Source: Prevotellaceae bacterium UBA4361 (GTDB taxonomy: Bacteria > Bacteroidota > Bacteroidia > Bacteroidales > Bacteroidaceae). From it: a stretch of 64,000 bases of DNA. Below, in pieces: positions 42,401 to 48,106 of this stretch. A program made the position numbers and the translations under genes. The DNA lies in NCBI GenBank assembly GCA_002393575.1, contig DGSN01000007.1, positions 1-64,000 on the forward strand. The letters run 5' to 3'. Numbering within the stretch: position 1 is the stretch's first letter; every line of letters begins with the position of its first letter. The notes under the pieces were generated by a model that saw only the letters and a program-made list of their open reading frames with translations, had not been told where the DNA came from and did not search any database.

Positions 42401-42513
42401 AACAGTCCGTTAGATTCGGGGTTCCAGACAGGAGAAATCCATTCTATTTTGATTGATTGGTCGTCATCCAGACAGACGGGGATGGAGTCGATATAGAGAG
42501 CTAACTGGTTCAT
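39484..42513 (-). CDS. Large tail-tip / baseplate protein (1009 aa)
   Basis: Starts MNQLALYIDSIPVCLDDDQS. The first about 300 residues have a beta-rich look as in distal-tail and tail-associated baseplate proteins (LSCEANRELFGNIDELHG). The middle is hydrophilic, and the C-terminal 200 residues have many aromatic residues (YYPVEPTIAAYRGLMDKFYS). No lysozyme or peptidase motif seen. Usually such genes follow the tape measure; here the pair is upstream of the portal and inverted. Tail assignment is from size, pattern and phage promoter. Confidence 0.6.
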   Translation of the reverse strand: MNQLALYIDSIPVCLDDDQSIKIEWISPVWNPESNGLFSYNFLLSCEANRELFGNIDELHGQSIYERLHEKPFSLYVKGLPFCTGKVEVEAEVEIEEGHIPIALVSNGQELSKLIDGMNCQDVPVKDKIPVGTVFDHLECALQYELEGDYSDTNAFIRFVTHVEERNGHTYPITYSEMEEDFDIAIPENVFAINRHSMSGREQDFEHMVSDINVSLPYPAAKFCNVRTCIQRRVKDEESNSWKSVRQYDVFDPVLDEENALQPTEEDIETARNSRIPLYGTCFYVPYFFDCLFQHINVYVKSNRLTDMDDYNRLAFFTTQCNYDKGTARVVFRSQERFADRYGLEIKEVASAIRETHLQYVAVGNTVYANSKNFPNKDVKEVMESIQNAFCARFDYSSDEQAIEMYYVKDILEDNQQHDLNIEVSEVHKGENLVRGFRLRYGGDDGDTSYNYQDFFKSQLQSYKYISASVNDDTCYIDPTTGNAYRTKINEEAEDVDELYPVLVEVGQYNAAEDGDCTDSDYVEELTIGFAPAIVNAVVFSEDDDESKSSGRTANRTSSQGEREESHSTTRYAVLIAEEINGLEEKTVPVKYLTTYGPKRTIDGRVFYDTMTYRCSYTFKARYSYREAYLKKLDEAYSARDGRSYDANGNREQTSQRTINKYTTFFTPYEDSPFQNYDAGFTLGIMRGPGNAGGVEIFDTNYDGEGNSKWNTVPKDYAFHIDTLDYEGSVFDYNGTEESIGGELENRFSLKLRAEKQTPAGIYHQRTMHTVESQSDAIDLLNTYFSDGNITTHTGVHQTFYNEMLLAGWSMSEYSGQRTFATLLTTRDKKNRERRLLITPIISSTLVLTPAELEDYVNEHIRYAEDFLAADTQGLIIRVDADFIDAATYIQLANIAYGITDVSEVSGRSRRVTNIAIAQKIESDYYPVEPTIAAYRGLMDKFYSAYSYWIRHRNTAFITGHMEIADLINIDFKKKYKINDLVGLINRILFSLDNKKGLSDVNIELYYIS

Positions 42514-42536
42514 GGAGTAAGTGTCTTTGCTTTGAA

Positions 42537-42572
42537 CAAAGATAGGAGGAATCTATGACAGAGGAAAGGACA
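42537..42572 (-). promoter_or_regulatory. Phage-type promoter (TGTCC-N23-TATCTTTG) for the tail pair
   Basis: On the - strand, TGTCC at 42572-42568 and TATCTTTG at 42544-42537 with exactly 23 bases between, as in the three + strand copies. The start codon of the 1009-aa gene is at 42513. Confidence 0.75.
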
Positions 42573-42618
42573 AAAAAGATGGGGAGGGGAAAGCAGAAAT
42601 AGAAACAGGAGGAAGGGA

Positions 42619-42757
42619 CAGCGGTAAAACCGCTGCATACGGAGAAACTGAAAGCCGAAAGCGGAACAGGGGAAGGGGCAGCGGCAAAACCGCTGCATAC
42701 GGAGAAACTGGAAACCGAAAGCGGAACTTTCGGGGACGGTGGCAGGGACGGTGGCAG
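42619..42757 (+). repeat. R1 array with CAGCGG-type arms
   Basis: CAGCGGT/ACCGCTG (42619-42635, CATACGGAGAAAC tail), GCAGCGG/CCGCTGC (42678-42696, ATACGGAGAAAC tail), CCGAAAG/CTTTCGG (42715-42733, GGACGGTGG tail), and an extra GGACGGTGG. Confidence 0.85.
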
Positions 42758-42776
42758 GAGGGGCGGGGGAGAAAAA

Positions 42777-42812
42777 TGTCCGCTTGATTTTGGTGGGGAG
42801 ATATTAACTTTG
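42777..42812 (+). promoter_or_regulatory. Phage-type promoter (TGTCC-N23-TAACTTTG) for the portal operon
   Basis: TGTCC at 42777-42781 and TAACTTTG at 42805-42812, 23 bases apart. It shares TGATTTTGGT in the spacer with the copy at 47466. ATG of the portal gene at 42837. Confidence 0.8.
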
Positions 42813-42836
42813 CCTAAGTAACGAAAACAAATCATC

Positions 42837-44603
42837 ATGGCAAAGAATCAGAAGAATCAGTTTAAAAAAACCGTTGATAAAGCCTTCAGCAAGATTCAGA
42901 GCTTGCAGAAACGTGGTTATATTCCCATCACGGTGACAGGGTTTGGCAACAGCAAGAATAACGACCCTTCGGTGGTGAGTGGCTGCGCGGAATGGGCGAA
43001 CAAGTCGATGCTTGGTACGGGCAGCAACCTCATTCCCGACGGTAAGCAAATACAGGCAATCAGTGTGGATAGCAAGACCGTCAAAGGCAAGTATATCGCC
43101 TGGGGCAGTGCCAACGACCAGCCGAACAGGATTGCGCAGTTAGTGGCAGCCCTCCCCTACACTGCTGCTGCTATGGAATACATCATCAACCTCACGCAAG
43201 GGCATGGTCCCAAACCCACTTACGTATGGGCACGATACGCTGGAGGGACGGTCAAGGAAGAGAGCATCCCCTACCCTCTTGCTGGTACGCTGATTCTGAA
43301 TAGACTTATAGAGTTATCTTCACGACGAGATGCCTTGGATGATGATGAGTCGCAGGATGATGGGGTGAACGGGGAATCCGAAGGCAGAACCTTCGGGAAC
43401 GGTAACCTTTTACCCGAAAACCAAATTTTCGGGAACGGTGGCGAGGAAGGTCCGCGTAAGGGTGGCAAGCATACTCGTCTCAAAGAGTACCTTGACAAGG
43501 AAATCGATCAGCTTGTCAAAGACTATGAAAAATGGGAAAGCACAAGTCAATGGCTTCGTGAGTTCCTTGAGAACAACAATCTCTGTGAGCATTATGAGAA
43601 GTATTGTACTGACGATGCCCACATGAACATCGCCTTTCCTACGATTGGCTTGTCGCGAGGTAAGAGCGGCAAGTGGAATCCTAAGATTGTGAAACTCGGT
43701 TTTCTGCCTTGTGTCTGCACCCGTTACGAGGAGATGAGCAAGGACTTGAAGATTGAGAATGTCTTCTATGCCGAGCGTTGGCGCAAGGAATGCACTCCCG
43801 ACTTGCAATTTGGCGAGGTCATCGCCTACCCTGTCATCAATTCCGACAGTGCCATTGAAGAATTGAATTCGTGGGTATCGCGTCAACAACGTCAGAAGGT
43901 GAATGAGCGCACGGCATGGTTCTGCATCCCTCTGAAACGTGCGAACATACTCCGCCCTTACTATCCACAGCCTATGTGGTGGAGTATCTTCCTGAGCTAT
44001 GTGTATAACTATGCCTATACAATGATGTTCGACAAGGCAGCGGCGAGGAACAACTCTACGATGTGGGGAAAAATCATCTACATCAATCTCAACTACCTTC
44101 AGAAACTCTACGACCAGATGGGAGCGACGAACGAGGACGAGCAGGATGCTATCAAGACGGGTCTGATTAACGACATCAACCAATTCCTGAAGAAGCGCGA
44201 CAATAACGGTAAGACCGTTGCATTGGATGCCTATCTGAGCCAAGATGAGAAGACGCTCGTGAAGTCGATTGAGATTGTAGATGTGCCACAACCTCAGAAC
44301 GCCAAGGACTTAAAAGCCGAGTTGGAGGAAGTGAGCAGTATCATCTTCTTTGCAATGGGTGTTCATCCCGAACTGATCGGCTCACGTCCTGGTAGTTCTG
44401 GTAAGGGAGGCACGTTCCAGCGTGAGTTGCATTTGCTGAAGGAGCAGCAGGTGAGTCCAAGTCAGCGTCGTTACCTATGGCTCTTGGACATGATTTCCAC
44501 CTTCAATGACTGTGACAAGCACTTGAAATGGGTGATAGAACAGCAGAACCTCACGACGCTGGACAACAGCAAGACGGGGGTTGTATCAACGGAGAGCAAA
44601 TAA
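42837..44603 (+). CDS. Portal protein (588 aa) with an in-frame R1 insertion
   Basis: Typical portal features: a membrane-protein-like middle (WWSIFLSYVYNYAYTMMF) and the C-terminal segment EVSSIIFFAMGVHPELIGSR followed by FQRELHLLKEQQVSPSQRRY, seen in Bacteroidales phage portals that form the dodecameric DNA channel. Residues about 166-204 are low-complexity, and at 181-202 they are encoded by two R1 palindromes (ESEGRTFGNG and PENQIFGNG). These are a clear insertion into a tolerant loop. It is the first gene of the head-tail operon. Confidence 0.8.
   Translation: MAKNQKNQFKKTVDKAFSKIQSLQKRGYIPITVTGFGNSKNNDPSVVSGCAEWANKSMLGTGSNLIPDGKQIQAISVDSKTVKGKYIAWGSANDQPNRIAQLVAALPYTAAAMEYIINLTQGHGPKPTYVWARYAGGTVKEESIPYPLAGTLILNRLIELSSRRDALDDDESQDDGVNGESEGRTFGNGNLLPENQIFGNGGEEGPRKGGKHTRLKEYLDKEIDQLVKDYEKWESTSQWLREFLENNNLCEHYEKYCTDDAHMNIAFPTIGLSRGKSGKWNPKIVKLGFLPCVCTRYEEMSKDLKIENVFYAERWRKECTPDLQFGEVIAYPVINSDSAIEELNSWVSRQQRQKVNERTAWFCIPLKRANILRPYYPQPMWWSIFLSYVYNYAYTMMFDKAAARNNSTMWGKIIYINLNYLQKLYDQMGATNEDEQDAIKTGLINDINQFLKKRDNNGKTVALDAYLSQDEKTLVKSIEIVDVPQPQNAKDLKAELEEVSSIIFFAMGVHPELIGSRPGSSGKGGTFQRELHLLKEQQVSPSQRRYLWLLDMISTFNDCDKHLKWVIEQQNLTTLDNSKTGVVSTESK
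43378..43441 (+). repeat. Two R1 copies inside the portal gene
   Basis: CCGAAGG/CCTTCGG (43378-43396) and CCGAAAA/TTTTCGG (43414-43432), tails GAACGGTAAC and GAACGGTGG. Both stems differ from the main type but remain fully paired; the reading frame is kept. Confidence 0.9.
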
Positions 44604-44646
44604 AAAGTGAAAAGTGAAGAGTGAAAAGTGAAAAATAGAATGAAAT
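44604..44646 (+). repeat. R3 repeat (AAAAGTGAAAAGTGAAGAGTG type)
   Basis: Short tandem units of A-rich GTGAA in the gap between portal and the next gene; the same kind recurs at 48050-48090. Confidence 0.6.
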
Positions 44647-45768
44647 ATGTTTTTCTGTAATATCAAAGAGATAGAAGCTATCTATCCTCAGAGTAAGTGG
44701 ACGAACCTCGACCGCTTGATTAGTGACATCGACAATGAAGTGAATGTCCGCCTCACGCCCCTCTTGGGTGATGCCTTGTTGGATAAGCTCGCCACCGAGT
44801 ATGACAGTCTTGTGGAGAACTTGCAGGACACAGGCTTGACAAACGCCACATTCAATAACAGAGACTTGAATATCAGGATTCTCCGCCAGTGTCAGCGCAT
44901 CGCCCTCTACTACACGTTGGCAGACAATGCAGGTGTGTATGCGTTGAGTTTCAATGAGGGAGGTGGTTTTAATCAGATGTCTGCAGACTACTACGAATCG
45001 GCAGAGCAGAAAGCCTTGGACCGCTTCGAGCGTGATGCTTGGCGTAAAGCGCGGCAAAGCGAGGACAATTTGCTGACCCTTTTAGAGTTGGATGCGGAGT
45101 CTAAAGAACCGTTGTATCAGACAGAATGGAAGGAAAGCGAGTTCTTCTACTATAAGGCTGACTTGCTATTTACGACAGCCCATGAACTCAGAAACTACAC
45201 GACTCTGAAGGATGGCAGGAAGCAGTTCATTGAGATGTTCCCGAATCTTCAGGAGGCTCAGAGCGTATATCTGGAACCAGCCATCGGTGAGGAGTTGTTT
45301 TCTGCTTTTGTTCATGAGTGGCATGATGGGGATAATGGGTCGGATGGGAATGATGGTGAGGATGCAGCAAGTCAGGTGGAACATTATATCTGGCGCAAGA
45401 AAGCAAAGAATTACCTACGTCGTGCGTTGGTGCGCTATGCTGAATCCCTTTCGGGCGAGGGTCGCAAGGACAGTGTGGAGCGTGGAGACATGCAGCTTGC
45501 CTTAGCCAAGAGGTGTATCGTCGCACATCAGGATTCTTTCCGCCCTTACGTGAAAACCTCTCCTCTCTATGTGCCAGCACCTCCCACCCTCGGTGATGAC
45601 GGCTTGTGGTATGACGAGGACGGGAATGCGTTGCCAGAAGAAGAGCAGAAGCGTCTGAACAGACAGCAGCAATGCCCTAAGCACTGTCCTCCTTCCAATG
45701 ACTACGACCCTAAGAACCCATGCAACAGTGTCTTTGCTCCTTTCGTGAAGGGTGTTAGACGATTTTAA
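44647..45768 (+). CDS. Head-tail connector-region protein (373 aa), DUF6712-like
   Basis: Starts MFFCNIKEIEAIYPQSKWTN and continues with a pattern of Bacteroidales phage DUF6712 proteins (DNEVNVRLTPLLGDALLDKL). Helical N-terminal half; the C-terminal half has DDGLWYDEDGNALPEEEQKR. It follows the portal gene, where adaptor or head-completion proteins lie. Role inferred from position. Confidence 0.6.
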   Translation: MFFCNIKEIEAIYPQSKWTNLDRLISDIDNEVNVRLTPLLGDALLDKLATEYDSLVENLQDTGLTNATFNNRDLNIRILRQCQRIALYYTLADNAGVYALSFNEGGGFNQMSADYYESAEQKALDRFERDAWRKARQSEDNLLTLLELDAESKEPLYQTEWKESEFFYYKADLLFTTAHELRNYTTLKDGRKQFIEMFPNLQEAQSVYLEPAIGEELFSAFVHEWHDGDNGSDGNDGEDAASQVEHYIWRKKAKNYLRRALVRYAESLSGEGRKDSVERGDMQLALAKRCIVAHQDSFRPYVKTSPLYVPAPPTLGDDGLWYDEDGNALPEEEQKRLNRQQQCPKHCPPSNDYDPKNPCNSVFAPFVKGVRRF

Positions 45769-45783
45769 GAAAGGAGGGAGCCG

Positions 45784-46341
45784 ATGTCAGAGAATGTGAT
45801 GCAGGTGGAGCCATGCTGTTACAAGACCGAGATTAGTGCGATTTGGGGCAATATGCCTAAGAGTGGTACCGAGGTATTCTTTACAAACAGTGAAACCCAG
45901 TTGTCCGAATTCCTCGGTCAGATGGTGTGGTGGTTGCCTGGTTCGGAAGTCACCGTTGCCTTGGTCCACATAGAAGACAGTACGTTAGACATGCTTCATA
46001 GCTTGCTCGGTAGGATGGCTGTCATGGATGATGGCAAGAGTGACTGGCTGATTCGGAAACTGAATATCATTGTCCAGCCTCGCAAGAGCCGTGAGCGTAT
46101 CGAGAAGTACCTCGCTCATCATGCCCGCTATTCCGTTGTCACGATAGCCGAAAGGGACATTGCTTTCCGTTGTCTGTGTATCGGAAACGAAAAAGGGAAC
46201 CTCTTGTTGACTGGTTCTCTTAATCAAAGTCGAAGCAGGAGTAGCGAGATGCTTTTGCTTTCGCGTGACACGAACTTGTATGAGCGCAGCATGAGGAAGC
46301 TACATGCTTTTTGTCATGTGAAAGCCCCATCAGGGATTTAA
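45784..46341 (+). CDS. Head-tail region protein (185 aa)
   Basis: Mixed alpha/beta, no clear motif. Residues around 80-120 (MDDGKSDWLIRKLNIIVQPR) look like a small nucleotide- or protein-binding domain. It lies between the connector gene and a probable tail-completion gene. Function unknown; virion assembly by position. R4 repeats follow its stop. Confidence 0.4.
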   Translation: MSENVMQVEPCCYKTEISAIWGNMPKSGTEVFFTNSETQLSEFLGQMVWWLPGSEVTVALVHIEDSTLDMLHSLLGRMAVMDDGKSDWLIRKLNIIVQPRKSRERIEKYLAHHARYSVVTIAERDIAFRCLCIGNEKGNLLLTGSLNQSRSRSSEMLLLSRDTNLYERSMRKLHAFCHVKAPSGI

Positions 46342-46505
46342 AGAGGTCAGGGATTTTAAGGATTTGAAAGGATTTCTTGGACGATAACGATAACGAAAAC
46401 GGAAACAGGAAATTCCTTTACTCCGAGACTCCGTAGATAAAAATCAAGGATTTAAAGGATTTGAAGGGATTTCTTGAACGATAACGAAAACAATAACGAA
46501 AACAT
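46332..46505 (+). repeat. R4 repeats, two tandem copies with AACGATAACGAAAAC tails
   Basis: CAGGGATTTAAAG...GGATTTGAAAGGATTTCTTG followed by ACGATAACGATAACGAAAAC, then again AAGGATTTAAAGGATTTGAA...TTCTTGAACGATAACGAAAAC. The second copy runs up to the ATG at 46504, as R4 does at 24037. Confidence 0.75.
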
Positions 46506-47049
46506 GAAATTAAGTGAAGTCAGTGACTATCCTCAGTTAGTAGAGTTCTGGTGTAGCATCTATAAGAAGATGCAACATAACTTCGCCAAGAATTCCGAAC
46601 GTCGTAGGTTTTATTTCTGCAACAGTTACTGGGACCTGCAGAACTTTATGCAGGGAATGAACGTGCGGATGAGTCCGTGTGTCATCATGGAGAGTAACCT
46701 GGAGGGCGAGATAGAGCAGTTTGCCTACGACAAGCAGAGTTTTACCATCCACTTCTGTGTGCGAAGTACGGACGCAGGTGACGGTCACGCGAATAGGGAT
46801 GCGAAGAAAGAAGCCAAGGAACACATGCGCAATTTCCTGAACTGGCTGAACAAGTTGCAGCATGATAAGCAACGCTGTCCGAAGTTCCTTCGCAGGATGG
46901 ACTTTAGTGATATAGAGTACAAGACGCAAGCTCCGTTTTATGACGGATGGGTGGCAGTGTATCTGACGATTCATCTGCCGGAACAGTACAATATCTGCGT
47001 GGTGGAGGATGAGTATGTGAACGGGATGCTGTTCGGAGAGGAGGACTGA
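46504..47049 (+). CDS. Probable tail-completion protein (181 aa)
   Basis: Start ATG at 46504; an upstream in-frame TTG would add only R4-coded residues (MNDNENNNEN). Strand and helix mixture, with FYFCNSYWDLQNFMQGMNVR and APFYDGWVAVYLTIHLPEQY. Size and place (between connector and HK97-gp10-like gene) suit a tail terminator or neck protein. No family certain. Confidence 0.5.
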   Translation: MKLSEVSDYPQLVEFWCSIYKKMQHNFAKNSERRRFYFCNSYWDLQNFMQGMNVRMSPCVIMESNLEGEIEQFAYDKQSFTIHFCVRSTDAGDGHANRDAKKEAKEHMRNFLNWLNKLQHDKQRCPKFLRRMDFSDIEYKTQAPFYDGWVAVYLTIHLPEQYNICVVEDEYVNGMLFGEED

Positions 47050-47051
47050 AG

Positions 47052-47198
47052 CCGAAAGCGGAACTTTCGGGTACGGAGAAAGCAAGGGCTGAAAGCTAAA
47101 CCGAAAGCGGAACTTTCTTTTTACCCGAAAGCGGAACTTTCGGGAACGGTGGCAGGAACTTTCGGGAACGGTGGCAGGAACTTTCGTGGACGGTGGTG
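47052..47198 (+). repeat. R1 array after the tail-completion gene
   Basis: Full copies at 47052-47070 (tail GTACGGAGAAAG) and 47125-47143 (tail GAACGGTGG), a half copy at 47101, and two tail-only copies (AGGAACTTTCG...ACGGTGG) at 47154-47195. Confidence 0.85.
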
Positions 47199-47217
47199 CA
47201 GAAATTGACGGAAAGAT

Positions 47218-47248
47218 TTTGAGGGGAACGATGAAAGTCGTATCTTTG
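47218..47248 (+). promoter_or_regulatory. Host-type promoter for the small RNA
   Basis: TTTG (47218-47221), 19 bases, TATCTTTG (47241-47248). It lacks TGTCC, unlike the late promoters. Confidence 0.65.
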
Positions 47249-47254
47249 CCATGA

Positions 47255-47340
47255 TTTAAAGATGGAGTTTCAATTTTTTTGCGTGAATTGAGACTCAAAA
47301 GTTCAAGGTTTTCACGAGAGCGTGGAAACCTTGTTTCTTT
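47255..47340 (+). ncRNA. Putative small structured RNA (about 85 nt)
   Basis: An 11-pair hairpin (arms 47265-47275 and 47286-47296, loop TTTTTGCGTG) and then a 13-pair hairpin CAAGGTTT...AAACCTTG (47304-47333, inner CACG-AGAG-CGTG) followed by TTTCTTT. It has its own promoter just upstream and no ORF. The second hairpin is a likely terminator. The gene lies between the neck-protein gene and the next operon promoter. Confidence 0.6.
47304..47340 (+). terminator. Terminator hairpin of the small RNA
   Basis: 13-pair stem with GAGA-type loop, followed by TTTCTTT. Confidence 0.6.
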
Positions 47341-47345
47341 GATGG

Positions 47346-47444
47346 CTGAAAGCAGAGCTTTCAGATACGGAGAAACTAAGGACCGAAAGCAGAACTTTCG
47401 GGGGAGGATGAAAGGCGAAAGCGGAACTTTCGCATACGGAGAAA
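47346..47444 (+). repeat. R1 array before the phage promoter
   Basis: CTGAAAG/CTTTCAG (47346-47364, ATACGGAGAAAC tail), CCGAAAG/CTTTCGG (47383-47401, tail decayed), GCGAAAG/CTTTCGC (47415-47433, ATACGGAGAAAG tail). Each arm change is compensated. Confidence 0.85.
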
Positions 47445-47465
47445 GACAGGGATGACTAAGAAATT

Positions 47466-47501
47466 TGTCCTTATGATTTTGGTTGTCTATCACTAACTTT
47501 G
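47466..47501 (+). promoter_or_regulatory. Phage-type promoter (TGTCC-N23-TAACTTTG) for the 175-aa gene and tape measure
   Basis: TGTCC 47466-47470 and TAACTTTG 47494-47501, 23 bases apart; TGATTTTGGT in the spacer as at 42777. Start codon at 47519, leaving a leader of only about 10 bases. Confidence 0.8.
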
Positions 47502-47518
47502 CGAGAAAAGGAATTACG

Positions 47519-48046
47519 ATGGCAAAGCAAGTGATAGATGAATTTGCGTTGATGAACAAAAAGGTTCAGCAACGCATTCATTATTTCGCCCTTGAAACGA
47601 CGGAGCAGATTCTTCAGAACATGCAGGACTTAGAGATTAGTCCCTACGGCAAAAAGTTTTCGGGTGACTTGGAGCGCAGCATCCATGCCGACATCCACAA
47701 CAATGCGAATGGTGACGAAGCCCTGATTCAGTTTTATTACATGAACTATGCTCAGTATGTGGAGATGGCGGTTGGCAAGGGCATGAAATACATGACTATT
47801 CCCCAGCTGACGACGGGTAAGCCGCTCAGACCTATCCCTCGTCCTGACGGCAAGCCTCGTATGGCGAAGCCGTTTATGATGAGTGAAATTCGTCTTCACG
47901 CCAGGATGCTGATGGATAGGCTTGCTCGGCAGTATGCTTATACGGGCAGTGTTGTCATCATGCAGAGTGTGGCGAATGCCACCACACAAGGACAGTTCCT
48001 CCGTAGCAATGGCTACAAGCGTCAGACGACGAGGAACTGGACGTGA
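47519..48046 (+). CDS. HK97-gp10-like / minor tail protein (175 aa)
   Basis: The ATG at 47519 is fixed by the promoter just upstream; the longer frame to 47483 would start before it. Helical N-terminus (MNKKVQQRIHYFALETTEQI), a central LERSIHADIHNNANGDEAL and a hydrophobic YYMNYAQYVEMAVGKG. This is the pattern of HK97 gp10-type proteins that join head and tail; the basic C-terminus (NGYKRQTTRNWT) fits. It lies directly before the tape measure. Confidence 0.6.
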   Translation: MAKQVIDEFALMNKKVQQRIHYFALETTEQILQNMQDLEISPYGKKFSGDLERSIHADIHNNANGDEALIQFYYMNYAQYVEMAVGKGMKYMTIPQLTTGKPLRPIPRPDGKPRMAKPFMMSEIRLHARMLMDRLARQYAYTGSVVIMQSVANATTQGQFLRSNGYKRQTTRNWT

Positions 48047-48106
48047 GAAGGGAAAAGTGAGAAGTGAAAAGTGAAGAGTGCAAAGTGAAAATAACAATAT
48101 ATAGCC
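48047..48106 (+). repeat. R3 repeat before the tape measure gene
   Basis: AAAAGTGAGAAGTGAAAAGT-type units between 48050 and 48090; no gene. Confidence 0.6.

Larger units (their letters stand above)
42514..42836. other. Divergent region between tail genes and portal operon
   Basis: 323 bases: the - strand phage promoter (42537-42572), an R1 array (42619-42757) and the + strand phage promoter (42777-42812). No gene. The two promoters face away from each other. Confidence 0.75.
47050..47518. other. 469-base intergenic region with R1 arrays, a small RNA gene and a promoter
   Basis: Contents left to right: R1 copies and half-copies (47052-47198), a host-type promoter (47218-47248), a two-hairpin RNA (about 47255-47340), more R1 copies (47346-47444) and the phage promoter (47466-47501). 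No protein gene. Confidence 0.75.
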
